64,000 nucleotides of DNA from Nitrosomonas oligotropha (GCF_900106555.1 NZ_FNOE01000015.1:1-64000), one strand, 5' to 3'. Numbered from the stretch's first letter, positions 19,955-31,887 are shown. Translations and numbers: made by a program. Notes: generated from the letters alone by a model not told the origin.

Positions 19955-20812
19955 TCAATTCTCATCAATAGCTTTACGCAAGGTACCGATCAGATTTCCG
20001 ACGTTTCCGAGCAACTCGGCTTCTGGAGATTTTTCGATTTCCTCGATGATGCGGCTGCCAACCACCACGGCATCGGCCAGATCAGCAACTGCCTTGGCTG
20101 TTGCGCCATCGCGAATGCCAAATCCGACGCCGATCGGCAATGCGATATATTGGCGTAACCGTGCCAGCATCGCGCTAACATCCTGAAGATTGAGGTGGGA
20201 TGCGCCGGTCACCCCTTTTAGGGAAACATAGTAAACGTAGCCTTTGGCCATTTTCGCCACTTGTTCAATGCGTGCCTGCGGTGTTGTCGGGGACAGCAAA
20301 AAGATCGCATCGATTTCCTGTTGCTCGAGGCATTGCACCCATTCGGCCGATTCTTCAGGCGGATAATCGACAATCAAGACACCATCGACACCGCAATCTT
20401 TCGCCTTGGTCGCAAAGGTTGCATAACCCAAGGCTTCAACCGGATTGGCATACCCCATTAAAACAACCGGTGTCGTGCTATCCGTTTTTCTGAATTCACC
20501 CACCATGTGCAAAACATCATGCAGACTGACGTGATGCTTTAATGCACGCTCCGATGATCTCTGAATTGTCGGTCCATCCGCCATGGGATCGGAAAAAGGC
20601 ACGCCCAGCTCGATGATGTCAGCACCCGATTGAACCAGCTGATGCATCAGTTGAACAGTTATTTCCAGATTAGGATCACCGGCGGTAATAAATGGAATGA
20701 GTGCTTTCCGGTTTTGATTTTTTAGTGCAGCGAATTTCGTGGCAATACGATTTATCTTTTTAGCGTCATTCTGATCGCTGAAAATATTCATTAAACTCTT
20801 TATAAAGCTCAT
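19955..20812 (-). CDS. trpA: Tryptophan synthase alpha subunit
   Basis: Cleaves indole-3-glycerol phosphate to indole, which is passed to TrpB. The catalytic Glu is in IIELGVPFSDP and the Asp in VDGVLIVDYPPEES, and the phosphate-binding GVGFGIRDG is near the end. The family usually starts close to RIATKFAALKNQNRKALIPFITAGDP. Here about 27 extra residues precede that core. The ATG at 20810-20812 is chosen (285 residues). ATG at 20791, with AAAGAG upstream, is an alternative, and a TTG 18 bases further up also keeps the frame. Confidence 0.93.
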   Translation of the reverse strand: MSFIKSLMNIFSDQNDAKKINRIATKFAALKNQNRKALIPFITAGDPNLEITVQLMHQLVQSGADIIELGVPFSDPMADGPTIQRSSERALKHHVSLHDVLHMVGEFRKTDSTTPVVLMGYANPVEALGYATFATKAKDCGVDGVLIVDYPPEESAEWVQCLEQQEIDAIFLLSPTTPQARIEQVAKMAKGYVYYVSLKGVTGASHLNLQDVSAMLARLRQYIALPIGVGFGIRDGATAKAVADLADAVVVGSRIIEEIEKSPEAELLGNVGNLIGTLRKAIDEN

Positions 20813-20868
20813 GTGCTCATCCGCTATCAATTCTTCTCAGAAAACTGCAAAATACTGCTACTCAATCA

Positions 20869-22068
20869 TTACAACGTTAAACCGGACATTTGTGCAACCG
20901 TTGCCATATCCTTGTCACCTCGTCCGGATAAATTCACCAGCAGCAGTTTATCTTTGGGTAAAGTAGGCGCATATTTGGCAGCGTAAGCCAGCGCATGGCT
21001 TGACTCCAATGCCGGCATAATACCTTCATACCGGCACAGCGTATGAAATGCTTCCAATGCTTCATCATCAGTGATCGCGACATATTCAGCACGGCCGCAA
21101 TCTTTAAGCCAGGCATGTTCCGGTCCCACACCGGGATAATCAAGGCCGGCAGAAATGGAATGAGTCTCAATGATCTGGCCATTTTCATCTTGGATCAGAT
21201 AAGTACGGTTACCATGCAGTACGCCCGGTTTTCCCGTTGATAATGTTGCCGCATGCTGATGTGTATCAATACCTTTCCCCGCTGCTTCCACGCCAATCAA
21301 GCGCACATTGGTATCGCCAATATAAGGATAAAATAAACCGATCGCATTCGACCCACCACCGACGCAAGCAATCAGCGCATCCGGTTGACGGTTGAAATCC
21401 TCCTGCATTTGTACTTTGGCTTCGTTCCCGATCACGGCCTGGAAATCTCTCACCATCATTGGATAAGGATGCGGTCCTGCTACGGTACCGATAATGTAAA
21501 AAGTATCCTCAACATTGGTGACCCAATCGCGCATCGCTTCATTCAAGGCATCTTTTAAGGTTCGTGACCCGGATTCGACCGGCACGACTGTGGCGCCCAG
21601 CAATTTCATGCGATAAACATTGGTGGCCTGCCGTTTCACATCTTCAGAACCCATATAAACCACGCATTCCATACCGTAACGCGCGGCTACTGTGGCACTT
21701 GCCACACCATGCTGGCCCGCGCCGGTTTCTGCAATGACTCGCTTTTTACCCATGCGCCGCGCGAGCAAGGCCTGGCCGATGGTGTTGTTGATTTTGTGCG
21801 CACCGGTGTGGTTTAAATCTTCCCGTTTTAAAAGTATCTGTGCGCCACCTAAATGCTCCGACCACCTTTTGGCGTGATAAATAGGACTGGGACGTCCGAC
21901 ATAATGTTTTAATTCATAAGCAAATTCTGCTTTAAATTCGGGATCATCGCGATAAAATTCATATTGCTTGCGCAAATCTTCCAAAGCTGAAATTAACGTT
22001 TCAGCGACAAATATGCCGCCATAGGGACCAAAATGGCCTTCTTTATTCGGCAGGTCATAAGCACTCAC
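20869..22068 (-). CDS. trpB: Tryptophan synthase beta subunit
   Basis: A 399-residue PLP enzyme that condenses indole with serine. The PLP lysine is in [13 protein letters not shown] near residue 90, followed by [10 protein letters not shown]. The phosphate cup GGGSNAIG is near 235. It starts by overlapping the trpF stop codon by four bases (ATGA), indicating translational coupling. Confidence 0.97.
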   Translation of the reverse strand: MSAYDLPNKEGHFGPYGGIFVAETLISALEDLRKQYEFYRDDPEFKAEFAYELKHYVGRPSPIYHAKRWSEHLGGAQILLKREDLNHTGAHKINNTIGQALLARRMGKKRVIAETGAGQHGVASATVAARYGMECVVYMGSEDVKRQATNVYRMKLLGATVVPVESGSRTLKDALNEAMRDWVTNVEDTFYIIGTVAGPHPYPMMVRDFQAVIGNEAKVQMQEDFNRQPDALIACVGGGSNAIGLFYPYIGDTNVRLIGVEAAGKGIDTHQHAATLSTGKPGVLHGNRTYLIQDENGQIIETHSISAGLDYPGVGPEHAWLKDCGRAEYVAITDDEALEAFHTLCRYEGIMPALESSHALAYAAKYAPTLPKDKLLLVNLSGRGDKDMATVAQMSGLTL

Positions 22069-22682
22069 AATTGTTTAACTCCTTGCATGAAAGCAATAAT
22101 TTTTTTCTCGTCCTTAATACCCTTTGAGGCTTCCACACCACTTGAGACATCAACCGCCCAAGGTTGGGTTTGTTTGATCGCTCTTGCTACATTATCGGGA
22201 TTTAAACCACCGGAAAGAATGAGCGGTAGAGACAATTGCTGTGGAATAAGTTGCCAATCAAAAGCGTGTCCAGTACCTCCGGGCATGTCCGCAGCATAAG
22301 TATCGAGTAACAATCCTTTTGCTGCCCCGTAACGTTGGGCGTATTGTAGCAAATCTGTATCCGGTTTGACTCGAATCGCTTTAATATAAGGCTGGGAAAA
22401 TTGATTGCAGAATTCCGGCGATTCATCACCATGAAATTGCAGCAGATTGAGTTTAGCAGCACGAGCGGTTTCTTCGACCCAAGCCGCATCTGGATCGACA
22501 TAGACACCGACCGTGCAGATGAAAGGGGGAATCACTTCGGCAATCCGGCGCACGGATTCCGGATCAATATAACGCGCGCTATGTGGCCAGAAAACAAAAC
22601 CGATGGCATCAACACCGCACTGAATCGCTGCAATTGCGTCTTCACTACGGGTAATTCCGCATACTTTTACGCGCACTGACAT
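22065..22682 (-). CDS. trpF: Phosphoribosylanthranilate isomerase
   Basis: A 205-residue TIM-barrel enzyme of tryptophan synthesis. Catalytic Cys is in [11 protein letters not shown] near residue 8 and the Asp in [20 protein letters not shown] near residue 128. The C-terminal phosphate sites [10 protein letters not shown] and [15 protein letters not shown] are present. It is separated from truA by 27 bases, the truA-trpF-trpB order usual in betaproteobacteria. The remaining trp genes are not in the window. Confidence 0.96.
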   Translation of the reverse strand: MSVRVKVCGITRSEDAIAAIQCGVDAIGFVFWPHSARYIDPESVRRIAEVIPPFICTVGVYVDPDAAWVEETARAAKLNLLQFHGDESPEFCNQFSQPYIKAIRVKPDTDLLQYAQRYGAAKGLLLDTYAADMPGGTGHAFDWQLIPQQLSLPLILSGGLNPDNVARAIKQTQPWAVDVSSGVEASKGIKDEKKIIAFMQGVKQL

Positions 22683-22709
22683 GAAAATCTATATCGTATT
22701 GTGTGTCAC

Positions 22710-23507
22710 TTAGTTATGTATCGATAGCCCCGGAATGACCGAGAGCTGGGAAAACTCCGGCATTCTCCAGTCAGCATCGTATTTCACACCTGCCAGATAC
22801 AATCCTGCGGGAGAAAATGTCGGCGCCGCATATGTCCGGTTACAGCTATCCAGCAATGCATGCATCCATTCGACAGAATACTTGCCTTTCCCGATATAAA
22901 CAAGGCAACCGATAATATTTCTCACCATGTGATGCAAAAATGCATTTGCACATAGTTCAAAAACAAATAAATTCTCTTGACGGGAAATAGTCAACCGGGT
23001 GATTGTCCGCACTGGAGATTTCGCTTGACACTCCGCCGCCCGGAATGCGGAGAAATCATGCTCACCCACCAGAATAGCGCCCGCGCTTTGCATTTGCTCT
23101 AATTGCAGCGGGTGATGGTACCATCCCACCTTGTTGTTATTGAGACCAGGACGAACCGGTTGATTTAATAACAAATAGATATAGCGCCGCTCTACAGCGC
23201 TATATCTTGCGTGGAATTTGCCGGATACTTCTGCTGCCCATAGAATGGCAATATCATTGGGCAAGAGCGCATTGACACCACGTATCCATGCACTGACCGG
23301 GCGCTGCGCTGATGTATCAAAGTGAACGACTTGATACAGCGCATGAACTCCGGTATCGGTGCGGCCTGCAGTGATGATGCGAATTTTTTCCTGTGCGATC
23401 TTGGATAGGGTTGCCTCAAGCGTATCTTGAATCGAGCAGCCTTGCGGTTGGCTTTGCCATCCGCAATAACGGCTGCCGTCATACTCTAAAACCAGCGCTA
23501 TCCGCAC
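22710..23507 (-). CDS. truA: tRNA pseudouridine(38-40) synthase
   Basis: A 265-residue enzyme that isomerises uridines 38-40 in the tRNA anticodon arm. The catalytic Asp is in AGRTDTGVHALYQ near residue 51. RRYIYLLLNQPVRP and MVRNIIGCLVYIGKGK are the other family blocks. It lies 52 bases downstream of fimV on the same strand, the fimV-truA-trpF order seen in many proteobacteria. Confidence 0.96.
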   Translation of the reverse strand: MRIALVLEYDGSRYCGWQSQPQGCSIQDTLEATLSKIAQEKIRIITAGRTDTGVHALYQVVHFDTSAQRPVSAWIRGVNALLPNDIAILWAAEVSGKFHARYSAVERRYIYLLLNQPVRPGLNNNKVGWYHHPLQLEQMQSAGAILVGEHDFSAFRAAECQAKSPVRTITRLTISRQENLFVFELCANAFLHHMVRNIIGCLVYIGKGKYSVEWMHALLDSCNRTYAAPTFSPAGLYLAGVKYDADWRMPEFSQLSVIPGLSIHN

Positions 23508-23559
23508 AAACTAGAATTGCCATACAGGTTGATTGGGTGCAATGTGCGTTAAGAAGCCA

Positions 23560-26058
23560 TTACAGGCTTTTCAGCATTTTCTTTGCAGCTTTCTTCTGCT
23601 TATCGTCGCCATCCCGGATGACTTCCTCAAGCATTTCTTTGGCGCCTTCCTTATCGTCCATTTCTTGATAAGCTTTTGCCAAGTCGAGTTTGGTTTCCAC
23701 TTCCTGCCATTGTTCGCTCTTTTCACCCAAATCAGGATTCTCATCCTTTTCACTCTCTTGGGCGGAATCTCCAAGATTCAAATCAATGCCGGCTAAATCG
23801 GGAATGTTGGATTCCAATTCCGGTTCAATGGCTTCATGCGCAACATCCAGCGATGAATCAAATTCCAAGGGTTCATCTAATCCAGAGAATTTCTCACTGC
23901 TGTCAATCGCTATTGATTCGTCATCTAATGACGGCACTTCGATTTCATTCACTGTTTTATCTTCAGTGAAATCAATATCAGAATCGCCTAAATCAAAATC
24001 TATTTTTTCATCGTCATTTAGATTCACAGAGTCGAGAGATTTTTCCGAATCATCAAAATTAATTTCCAGTGCATAATCTGAAGTGCTCTCAGGCGCTCTC
24101 AAATCTTCTGCAGCGCTCGATAATCCAGCTTCATCTCCAATCGATGATTGATTTGCAGCCACTTGATGTTTAGCATCAGTAGCCTCGTCACTCAAATCGA
24201 AATCAATCTCATTGGCTGGAGTGGTCGAATCCTGATCGGAATCATCCGATTGACCATATTCTTCTGCAAAATTATCCTGCACATTTTCATCAATGGGTTG
24301 CTCATCCTGTTGCAACTCATTTGCCGATTGTTCATCGTCAACTGGCGATTCTGAAACAGAATCATATTTCGCGACATTGTCTTCGTAATATTGAGCATCC
24401 TTATCAAATTCTTCATCCTCGGAAGAAGCATTAATATTCTGATAAGTTAAATCATCTTCTTCATGCTCTGCGCCCGATACATCAGCCGCTGCATCCGTAG
24501 CTGCCTGAGCAGCAGTCATTGTCGCCATACGCGATCGCATGGCTGAGGAGAAATTCTCTTTCTTGTCTTCCTCATCCTCACCGGCTTCTTCCAATTGGTT
24601 GCGGCGTCTTTTCATCATGAGCAAAATCAGCGACAACCCTAGCACCGATGCAGCAGCAATATACTCAATGTAATTGAGTAACAGATCGACCCAGGACTGA
24701 CCCTCAGCATCTTCTGGCGGCAAGGGTAATGGAGTCACTGGCGCAGTTTTTGCCACTGCTTCGGGTGCCGGTTGAGTAACTGGAATCTCTTGCACGGCAG
24801 TGGACTCCGATTCCTGCTTCGGACCTTTTTCAGCTACCGTATCTACTGCAGTTGCAGTTTGGATTTCCGGTTTAACAGTAGTTTTGGAAGCCGGTTCCGC
24901 TTTGAGTTGGGCTTGCGCCAGAACGGAATCCTTCAGTTCTAATAATTGCTTAAGATTATCAATGCTTTTTTCCAGCATCGCCACACGTTCATTGGCTTCC
25001 TTTAAAGCTAGGTTTCGTGCGATGGCATCCTCTTCCATCATACGCAGACGATCGACCAGATTTGCGTCAGGAGTCTTACCGTCCTTATCCGGCAATTGAG
25101 CACCACTGGATAGTTTCAGAACTTCTTTAGATGCACTTGGCGCTGCAGCGGATTTCTTATCCAGCGTGGTTGTAATCTGACCTTGATCCGATTGGCTGAT
25201 CGTGCGGGATGCCGGTGATTCTCGGCTAATATCCGCCAGTTTCCCTCGATAGCTGCGCCAATCCGCAGTCTGCATTTTAATTTCTGCTTTTGCGGTAGTT
25301 GTATCAATCGATGCAATTTCGTTTTTCTCGGGTATTTTCAGAACTGCACCGGCTTTGAGCAGGTTCATGTTGTCTGCAATAAAGGCATCCCGGTTTGCAT
25401 GATAGAGCGCCACCAGCATTTGATTAAGATCGACACCGGCTGGTGATACCTGGCGAGCGATAGATGATAGGGTATCTCCCCGTTTTACCGGTCCGTAGGA
25501 TTTTTTCGTTTGCCCAGCAGCATTATTTTTTCGCTTGGGTGATGAATTTGCAGTTGGGTTATCTTTCTCAGCGCTAGACGTTCTTTCCTCATCCAGGCGG
25601 GTTGCTACTATCGCCGGAGTGGAACCGGTACTGGCTGCCGCAAGATTTTGCGTATTCGTCTCAACCGGATCAAGCAGAACCGTATATTCACGTAATATCC
25701 GGCCTGAAGACCAGCTGAGCTCCATCAATATCATCAAAAAAGGATCGTTGACAGCTTGCGGAGAGGTCAGCTTGATATAGGGATTGCCGTTCGACCGTAA
25801 TTCTACCGACGCTTTGACAGCCGATAGCACCGACTCATAGTTGATACCGGCTTGCGCAAACGCTTCCCGAGTGGCGACACTGGCTTTTAGAGATGCCACA
25901 TCATCGCTGCTGGTAGTGACAATTTCGATTTCAGCGGCAAGCGGTTGTCCCAAAGCGGAATTGAGTGTCAGCTTACCAAGTCCTGCGGCTTGAACAACAG
26001 CCCATGGCAACATCAGAACGATTACAAGCAAGCTTACTCTGAAAGATGTTTTATACAC
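23560..26058 (-). CDS. fimV: FimV/HubP-family polar protein with LysM domain
   Basis: An 832-residue bitopic protein. It has a signal peptide (residues about 7-24), the FimV N-terminal domain (LGKLTLNSALGQPLAAEIEI to about 135) and a LysM peptidoglycan-binding motif (YGPVKRGDTLSSIARQ to about 250). A coiled-coil segment around 330-365 and one membrane helix at about 470-490 follow. Next is a very acidic cytoplasmic region of Asp/Glu/Ser-rich low complexity (about 520-770), and a C-terminal FimV TPR-like cap (KLDLAKAYQEMDDKEGAKEMLEEV). FimV/HubP proteins organise the cell pole, type IV pili and flagellar placement. All expected domains are present. Confidence 0.93.
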   Translation of the reverse strand: MYKTSFRVSLLVIVLMLPWAVVQAAGLGKLTLNSALGQPLAAEIEIVTTSSDDVASLKASVATREAFAQAGINYESVLSAVKASVELRSNGNPYIKLTSPQAVNDPFLMILMELSWSSGRILREYTVLLDPVETNTQNLAAASTGSTPAIVATRLDEERTSSAEKDNPTANSSPKRKNNAAGQTKKSYGPVKRGDTLSSIARQVSPAGVDLNQMLVALYHANRDAFIADNMNLLKAGAVLKIPEKNEIASIDTTTAKAEIKMQTADWRSYRGKLADISRESPASRTISQSDQGQITTTLDKKSAAAPSASKEVLKLSSGAQLPDKDGKTPDANLVDRLRMMEEDAIARNLALKEANERVAMLEKSIDNLKQLLELKDSVLAQAQLKAEPASKTTVKPEIQTATAVDTVAEKGPKQESESTAVQEIPVTQPAPEAVAKTAPVTPLPLPPEDAEGQSWVDLLLNYIEYIAAASVLGLSLILLMMKRRRNQLEEAGEDEEDKKENFSSAMRSRMATMTAAQAATDAAADVSGAEHEEDDLTYQNINASSEDEEFDKDAQYYEDNVAKYDSVSESPVDDEQSANELQQDEQPIDENVQDNFAEEYGQSDDSDQDSTTPANEIDFDLSDEATDAKHQVAANQSSIGDEAGLSSAAEDLRAPESTSDYALEINFDDSEKSLDSVNLNDDEKIDFDLGDSDIDFTEDKTVNEIEVPSLDDESIAIDSSEKFSGLDEPLEFDSSLDVAHEAIEPELESNIPDLAGIDLNLGDSAQESEKDENPDLGEKSEQWQEVETKLDLAKAYQEMDDKEGAKEMLEEVIRDGDDKQKKAAKKMLKSL

Positions 26059-26215
26059 CGAAGTACCCTCTCTAGTTTTTTGAAAAAAGATATCGAAAGG
26101 CTAACATTGTGACGCAATCATGTAAGCTAAGATTATGCCTTAAATTACAGGCTAATTCATATAAAACAGACCTATAATTGTTAAAATGTACCTAAAGTGT
26201 GAAGAAATGAGAATT

Positions 26216-27328
26216 TCAATGCTGAATCAGTATGCGCAGCATTCTTCGCAGCGGTTCCGCTGCGCCCCATAATAATTGATCACCGACGGTAAAAACGGAT
26301 AAATATTCTTTACCCATCGCCAACTTACGTAATCGTCCCACCGGTATGGATAAAGAGCCTGTTACGGCAGTCGGTGTTAATCTGGAAGTGGTTGCTTCTC
26401 TTTCGTTAGGAACAACCTGCACCCAATCATTGGATTGAGCGATAATTTCCTCGATTTCATCCAATGGCACATCTTGTTTTAGTTTGATGGTGAGCGCCTG
26501 GCTATGGCAGCGCATGGCACCGACACGCACGCAGATGCCATCGACCGGAATTTGCTGGTCGCTGCTTCCGAGAATCTTGTTGGTTTCCGCCTGTCCTTTC
26601 CATTCTTCCCGGCTCTGTCCATTGGCGACTTCTTTATCGATCCAAGGAATCAGACTGCCTGCCAGCGGCACACCGAAATTTTCTGTGGGGAATTTTTTAT
26701 CGCGCAATGTGCCCGCAACTTCACGGTCAATTTCCAGAATGCTGGAAGCAGGATCATTCAACAAATCCTTGGCTACGCGATGCGCTTCACCCATTTGTTG
26801 CAATAATTCGCGCATATTTTTCGCACCAGCGCCCGATGCCGCCTGATAGGTCATAGCACTCATCCACTCCACCATGCCTTTCTCAAAAAGGCCGCCGACG
26901 GCCATGAGCATCAAGCTGACCGTGCAATTACCGCCGATATAGTTTTTCACGCCGTCATGAAGCGCTTGTTCAATGACCGGTTTATTGACCGGATCCAGTA
27001 TGATCACGGCATCTTTTTCCATACGCAATGCGGAAGCGGCATCGATCCAATAACCTTGCCAGCCGGATTGGCGTAATTGCTTGAAAACCTGATTGGTATA
27101 ATCTCCACCCTGGCAGGAAATGATGATATCCATTGCACTCAGTTGATCCAGATCGAAAGCATCTTTTAATGGCGGCGTTTCCTTACCAATTTCAGGGCCT
27201 GTACCGCCTTTTTGTGAAGTCGTGAAAAAAACAGGATCAATCAGAGAAAAATCTTCTTCTTCCCGCATTCTTTGCATCAAGACGGAACCTACCATGCCAC
27301 GCCAACCAACAAAACCAACTTGTTTCAT
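26216..27328 (-). CDS. asd: Aspartate-semialdehyde dehydrogenase
   Basis: A 370-residue NADP-dependent enzyme of the aspartate pathway leading to lysine, threonine and methionine. The nucleotide-binding [14 protein letters not shown] is near residue 9. The catalytic Cys is in [12 protein letters not shown] near 134, and the substrate His in [17 protein letters not shown] near 275. The length and the NCTVSLML motif fit the Gram-negative type. It lies between leuB and fimV, as in many betaproteobacteria. Confidence 0.96.
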   Translation of the reverse strand: MKQVGFVGWRGMVGSVLMQRMREEEDFSLIDPVFFTTSQKGGTGPEIGKETPPLKDAFDLDQLSAMDIIISCQGGDYTNQVFKQLRQSGWQGYWIDAASALRMEKDAVIILDPVNKPVIEQALHDGVKNYIGGNCTVSLMLMAVGGLFEKGMVEWMSAMTYQAASGAGAKNMRELLQQMGEAHRVAKDLLNDPASSILEIDREVAGTLRDKKFPTENFGVPLAGSLIPWIDKEVANGQSREEWKGQAETNKILGSSDQQIPVDGICVRVGAMRCHSQALTIKLKQDVPLDEIEEIIAQSNDWVQVVPNEREATTSRLTPTAVTGSLSIPVGRLRKLAMGKEYLSVFTVGDQLLWGAAEPLRRMLRILIQH

Positions 27329-27480
27329 TGCTTATCTCTTACCTTAAAATTGACAACCAGTTAATCAAATAAAACACTGCTTAAATATTAGCTTACATTA
27401 CAAATTGATAATCAGTGAGTAATGCGCCAATACACCGCCAATTCAATCATTCGTACATTAATCCGCTACCAGGGCCGCTT

Positions 27481-28545
27481 TTACATCGCGGACAACACCG
27501 CGTCACCCATCGCTTTAGTGCCAACCGTCTTCATTCCAGATTCATCGATATCTTTTGTGCGGTAGCCTGCAGCCAAAACTTTTTTGACGGCATTCTCGAT
27601 GCGTTGTGCGGCTTCTTCCCGATTGAATGTATAACGTAACATCATGGCCGCCGATAATATCGTTGCCAGCGGGTTCGCCAGATCCTTTCCGGCAATATCC
27701 GGCGCCGAACCATGAATCGGTTCGTACAAACCTTTATTATTTTCATCCAGCGAAGCGGAAGGCAACATGCCGATCGATCCCGTTAGCATCGAAGCTTCAT
27801 CGGACAAAATATCGCCGAACATGTTTCCGGTAACGATGACATCGAATTGCTTCGGAGTGCGCACCAGCTGCATCGCGGCATTATCGACCAGCATATGCGA
27901 CAGCGTGACTTGCGGATATTCTTTTGCCACTTCGATAACCACGTCGCGCCATAATTGTGTGCATTCCAGCACATTCATTTTATCCACGGAGCACAATTTT
28001 CCCTGCCGTTTAGCCGCGGCTTGAAAAGCGACGTGGGCAATCCTCCGTATTTCGGATTCACTGTAAATCATCGTGTTAAATCCGACACGTTGTCCGTCTC
28101 GCGTCTCAATTCCGCGCGGCTCGCCAAAATAGATATCTCCCGTCAATTCGCGCACGATCATGATATCGAGTCCGGCAACCACGTCATACTTCAAACTGGA
28201 AGCATTGGCCAGCTCGGGATAGAGTATCGCCGGACGCAGATTGGCAAACAAATTCAATTCTTTGCGGATAGCCAACAAGCCTCTTTCAGGGCGCTGATGG
28301 CGTGGCAACGCATCGTATTTCGGCCCGCCAACGGCTCCGAGTAGAACCGCATCCGCTTGACTGGCCAATTGATGCGTCGCAGCCGGATAAGGTTCTCCGG
28401 TGGCGTCAACCGCACAGCCGCCGATCAAGCCGTATTCCAACTCGATAGCTAAGCCATCCGTTTTTAAAGTATCCAGCACACGTACGGCTTGCGCGATGAT
28501 TTCAGGTCCAATTCCATCGCCTGCTAAAACAGCAATTTTCATCAT
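27481..28545 (-). CDS. leuB: 3-Isopropylmalate dehydrogenase
   Basis: A 354-residue NAD-dependent oxidative decarboxylase of leucine synthesis. It begins [15 protein letters not shown] (a second Met directly precedes). The substrate arginines lie around [11 protein letters not shown] and [31 protein letters not shown] metal and substrate residues (here [13 protein letters not shown]) and [15 protein letters not shown], the NAD site, follow. It is 23 bases downstream of leuD. Confidence 0.97.
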   Translation of the reverse strand: MMKIAVLAGDGIGPEIIAQAVRVLDTLKTDGLAIELEYGLIGGCAVDATGEPYPAATHQLASQADAVLLGAVGGPKYDALPRHQRPERGLLAIRKELNLFANLRPAILYPELANASSLKYDVVAGLDIMIVRELTGDIYFGEPRGIETRDGQRVGFNTMIYSESEIRRIAHVAFQAAAKRQGKLCSVDKMNVLECTQLWRDVVIEVAKEYPQVTLSHMLVDNAAMQLVRTPKQFDVIVTGNMFGDILSDEASMLTGSIGMLPSASLDENNKGLYEPIHGSAPDIAGKDLANPLATILSAAMMLRYTFNREEAAQRIENAVKKVLAAGYRTKDIDESGMKTVGTKAMGDAVLSAM

Positions 28546-28568
28546 ATTTTAATTTTTAGTAATAATTT

Positions 28569-29207
28569 TTATATGAACAACCAGGGTTGCTCATTGCGCC
28601 GTTTCTGCTCAAATTGTTTAATCTTCTCGGCATGCTGCAAAGTGAGGCCGATTTCATCCAAGCCGTTCAGCAAGCAATATTTACGAAAAGCATCAACCTC
28701 AAATTTAAATTCTGTGTTTTGCGGCGTGATCACCACCTGTTTCTGGAGATTTACCGTCAAGCGATACCCCGCTGCCGATTTAACTTCTTCAAACAAATGA
28801 TCCATTTGCGCTGCGTCAAGCACAACTGGCAGCAAGCCAATCTTAAAACAATTATTAAAAAAGATATCGGCAAAACTGGGAGCAATGATGACGCGAAAGC
28901 CATAATCCTGAAGCGACCAAGGCGCGTGTTCGCGACTCGATCCGCAACCAAAATTGGCTCGTGCCAGCAGTATCTGCGCCCCTAGATAGCGTGCCTGATT
29001 CAGCACAAACTCGGGATTCGGCTGGCGTTGCGTCGCGTCCATGCCCGGCTCCCCATGATCGAGATAGCGCCATTCATCGAATAAGTTCTGGCCAAAACCG
29101 GAACGTTTGATTGATTTAAGAAATTGTTTCGGAATAATGGCATCGGTATCCACATTGGCACGATCCAGCGGCGCCACCAAGCCGGTAAAAGTATGAAATT
29201 TTTCCAT
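28569..29207 (-). CDS. leuD: 3-Isopropylmalate dehydratase small subunit
   Basis: A 212-residue small subunit of isopropylmalate isomerase. It has the swivelling-domain motif [20 protein letters not shown] near the start and the substrate loop [13 protein letters not shown] near residue 92. It acts with LeuC, encoded 34 bases upstream. Confidence 0.97.
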   Translation of the reverse strand: MEKFHTFTGLVAPLDRANVDTDAIIPKQFLKSIKRSGFGQNLFDEWRYLDHGEPGMDATQRQPNPEFVLNQARYLGAQILLARANFGCGSSREHAPWSLQDYGFRVIIAPSFADIFFNNCFKIGLLPVVLDAAQMDHLFEEVKSAAGYRLTVNLQKQVVITPQNTEFKFEVDAFRKYCLLNGLDEIGLTLQHAEKIKQFEQKRRNEQPWLFI

Positions 29208-29241
29208 TTATCTGTATGAGCAGTTGCTTGCAGCCTGTAAT

Positions 29242-30654
29242 CTATTGATTGAATTCGCGCACGTCGACGAAATGCCCGGCAATTGCGGCAGCAGCGGCCA
29301 TCACCGGACTGACCAGATGCGTTCTGCCGCCGGGTCCTTGCCGCCCTTCGAAATTCCGATTTGAAGTTGAGGCACACCGTTCACCCGCCGTTAAACGGTC
29401 GTCATTCATCGCCAGACACATCGAACAACCGGGTTCACGCCATTCAAACCCAGCCGCGACAAAAACTTTATCCAGTCCTTCTTGCTCGGCTTGTTTCTTG
29501 ACCAATCCGGAGCCTGGAACGACCAGCGCTTGTTTGATATTGGCAGCAATATGTTTACCTTTGACGATGTGCGCCGCCGCGCGCAGGTCTTCGATACGTG
29601 AATTCGTACACGAACCAATGAAAATTTTATCCAGTGTAATCTGCGTGATGGGTAAATTGGCCGGTAACCCCATGTAGTTCAGCGCTTGCTGCATGTCGTG
29701 GCGTTTGACTTCATCACCAATCAACGCAGGATCAGGCACGGCACCGTCAATCGTTGTCACCATTTCAGGCGAAGTCCCCCACGTCACTTGCGGTTTAATC
29801 CGCGCGGCATCCAAAGTCACGGTACGGTCAAAAACCGCGCCCTCGTCGCTAAAGAGTGTGCGCCAATAAGCAACCGCGCTATTCCACATCTCACCCTGCG
29901 GCGCAAAAGGCCGTCCTTTAATGTAATTAATCGTGGTATCGTCAACCGCGACCATCCCGGCGCGTGCACCGGCTTCAATGGCCATATTACACAGCGTCAT
30001 GCGTCCTTCCATCGATAACGCGCGAATGGCGCTGCCCATAAATTCAATCGCGTAGCCGGTGCCACCTGCGGTACCTATTTCACCGATAATGGCCAATGCA
30101 ATATCCTTGGCGGTGACGCCAAAACCTAATTGACCTTCGACCGCGATGCGCATGGTTTTTGATTTTTTCATCAACAAACACTGCGTCGCCAATACATGCT
30201 CGACTTCCGATGTGCCGATGCCAAACGCCAAACAGCCAAATGCGCCATGCGTGCTGGTGTGTGAATCACCGCAAACGACCGTCATACCGGGCAATGTAGC
30301 GCCCTGCTCCGGACCGATCACATGCACAATACCTTGCCGCAAGTCATTCATCTTGAACTCGGTAATTCCCAGCTCGGCACAATTCTGATCCAGCGTATCC
30401 ACTTGCAAACGCGAGATAGGATCATGAATGCCGTGGCTGCGATCCGTAGTCGGCACATTATGATCCGCCACGGCAAGTATGGAGTTCAGGCGCCAGGGTT
30501 TTCTTCCCGCCAGCTTTAAGCTTTCGAATGCTTGCGGACTGGTTACTTCGTGTACGAGATGACGATCAATATAGATCAGCGCCATACTGCCCGGATCATC
30601 AGATTCAGTATGCACTACATGTTGATTCCAAAGTTTGTCGTATAGTGTTTGCAT
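29242..30654 (-). CDS. leuC: 3-Isopropylmalate dehydratase large subunit
   Basis: A 470-residue aconitase-family subunit carrying the [4Fe-4S] cluster. Cluster cysteines are in [12 protein letters not shown] and in [11 protein letters not shown], spaced as in the family. [13 protein letters not shown] and the C-terminal [12 protein letters not shown] are present. It heads the leuC-leuD-leuB-asd run. No leader peptide or attenuator was recognised in the 87 bases before it, which hold only the end of the MFS gene side. Confidence 0.97.
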   Translation of the reverse strand: MQTLYDKLWNQHVVHTESDDPGSMALIYIDRHLVHEVTSPQAFESLKLAGRKPWRLNSILAVADHNVPTTDRSHGIHDPISRLQVDTLDQNCAELGITEFKMNDLRQGIVHVIGPEQGATLPGMTVVCGDSHTSTHGAFGCLAFGIGTSEVEHVLATQCLLMKKSKTMRIAVEGQLGFGVTAKDIALAIIGEIGTAGGTGYAIEFMGSAIRALSMEGRMTLCNMAIEAGARAGMVAVDDTTINYIKGRPFAPQGEMWNSAVAYWRTLFSDEGAVFDRTVTLDAARIKPQVTWGTSPEMVTTIDGAVPDPALIGDEVKRHDMQQALNYMGLPANLPITQITLDKIFIGSCTNSRIEDLRAAAHIVKGKHIAANIKQALVVPGSGLVKKQAEQEGLDKVFVAAGFEWREPGCSMCLAMNDDRLTAGERCASTSNRNFEGRQGPGGRTHLVSPVMAAAAAIAGHFVDVREFNQ

Positions 30655-30741
30655 CGGATCGGGTAAAAAATTTAAAAATCGTTAACGCGCGATTATCCCA
30701 TAAAGTTTACAGATACAACAAACCCAGCTCGCCATGCAGCA

Positions 30742-31887
30742 TTAATGGTTAAACGATTTCATTTTCCACGCGATTAAAACCAAGCCGGCCAATGCTGCTG
30801 CTGCGTTGATGAAGAAAGTAATATCCGCGCCCAACCAATCCCAAGTATATCCGCTGAACACTGCACCTAATGCACCGCCTATGCCATATGCAGTACTGGT
30901 GTAAATTGCTTGACCTTTTGCTTGATGGCGCCCTTGAAAGAATTGATGAATAACCATCATGGCGGCTACATGATGCGTACCATAAGTCGCCGCATGCAGA
31001 ATCTGTGCAAAAATAATCACGATCGGCCACTCCACACACTGCCCTATCAATACAAAACGAAGAACAGCACAGGCGAAACTAAAAATCAGAATATGTTTTA
31101 AACGAAAATGCCGCATCAACCAGGGCATAATGAAGAAAATACCGATCTCGCAAATCACGCCGGTCGCCCATAACCACCCGACGAATCCTTTGTCATAACC
31201 ATGCTCCACCAGATAAATGGAGAAAAAAGTATAGTAGGCGCCATGCGCAAACAACATTAGCAGACTGGACAGCAAAAACGCCATGACTTCCGGGCGCAGG
31301 CAAATCTGCCGAACCGAATGCAGTCCGGTAGCGTGACGCATGATTTCTTTTTCAGGAATGTGATAAGAAAAAATGACGATCCCCAGCTTAAGCCCAAGCA
31401 CAACCCATAACAGCCAGATAATTTCCACTTGCTCCAGCAAGTAACCAATACCAACCACCGCTAAAACAAAACCCACCGACCCCCAAGAACGAATCCGCCC
31501 ATACTTATCGGTATAATTTTCCAGGTGAGAGAGCGTAATGGCTTCCATCAGTGGCAGCGAAGCGCTCCAGAAGAAACTCATCAACAACATGACAAAAAAT
31601 ATCCAGGCAAAGGATTCGCCTGCAAAGAAGCCGCAAAAACTCAATAAACCGCTGACCGCTGCCACCTGGACGACGCGCACGCGCTTACCGGTATGATCCG
31701 CCAACCATCCCCAAACCGCCGGTGAAAAAATCCGCGCAACCAGCAGCAATGACATCAACACGCCGATTTGCAGCGCGTTAAATGACAGGGATTGTAAATA
31801 CAAGCTCCAATACGGTGAAAATGCACCAATGAAAGCAAAGTAAAAAAAATAAAAACCGGATAGACGCCAGTAAGGAAGTGATGGCAT
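30742..31887 (-). CDS. MFS transporter (HcaT/MFS_1-like family)
   Basis: A 381-residue, 12-helix major facilitator. The N-terminal YWRLSGFYFFYFAFIGAFSPYWSLYLQSL and the loop WGWLADHTGKRVRV between helices 2 and 3 are typical of the group that includes the putative 3-phenylpropionate transporter HcaT and nucleoside permease-like proteins. The substrate is not predictable. It lies 87 bases upstream of leuC on the same strand but need not belong to that operon. Confidence 0.8.
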   Translation of the reverse strand: MPSLPYWRLSGFYFFYFAFIGAFSPYWSLYLQSLSFNALQIGVLMSLLLVARIFSPAVWGWLADHTGKRVRVVQVAAVSGLLSFCGFFAGESFAWIFFVMLLMSFFWSASLPLMEAITLSHLENYTDKYGRIRSWGSVGFVLAVVGIGYLLEQVEIIWLLWVVLGLKLGIVIFSYHIPEKEIMRHATGLHSVRQICLRPEVMAFLLSSLLMLFAHGAYYTFFSIYLVEHGYDKGFVGWLWATGVICEIGIFFIMPWLMRHFRLKHILIFSFACAVLRFVLIGQCVEWPIVIIFAQILHAATYGTHHVAAMMVIHQFFQGRHQAKGQAIYTSTAYGIGGALGAVFSGYTWDWLGADITFFINAAAALAGLVLIAWKMKSFNH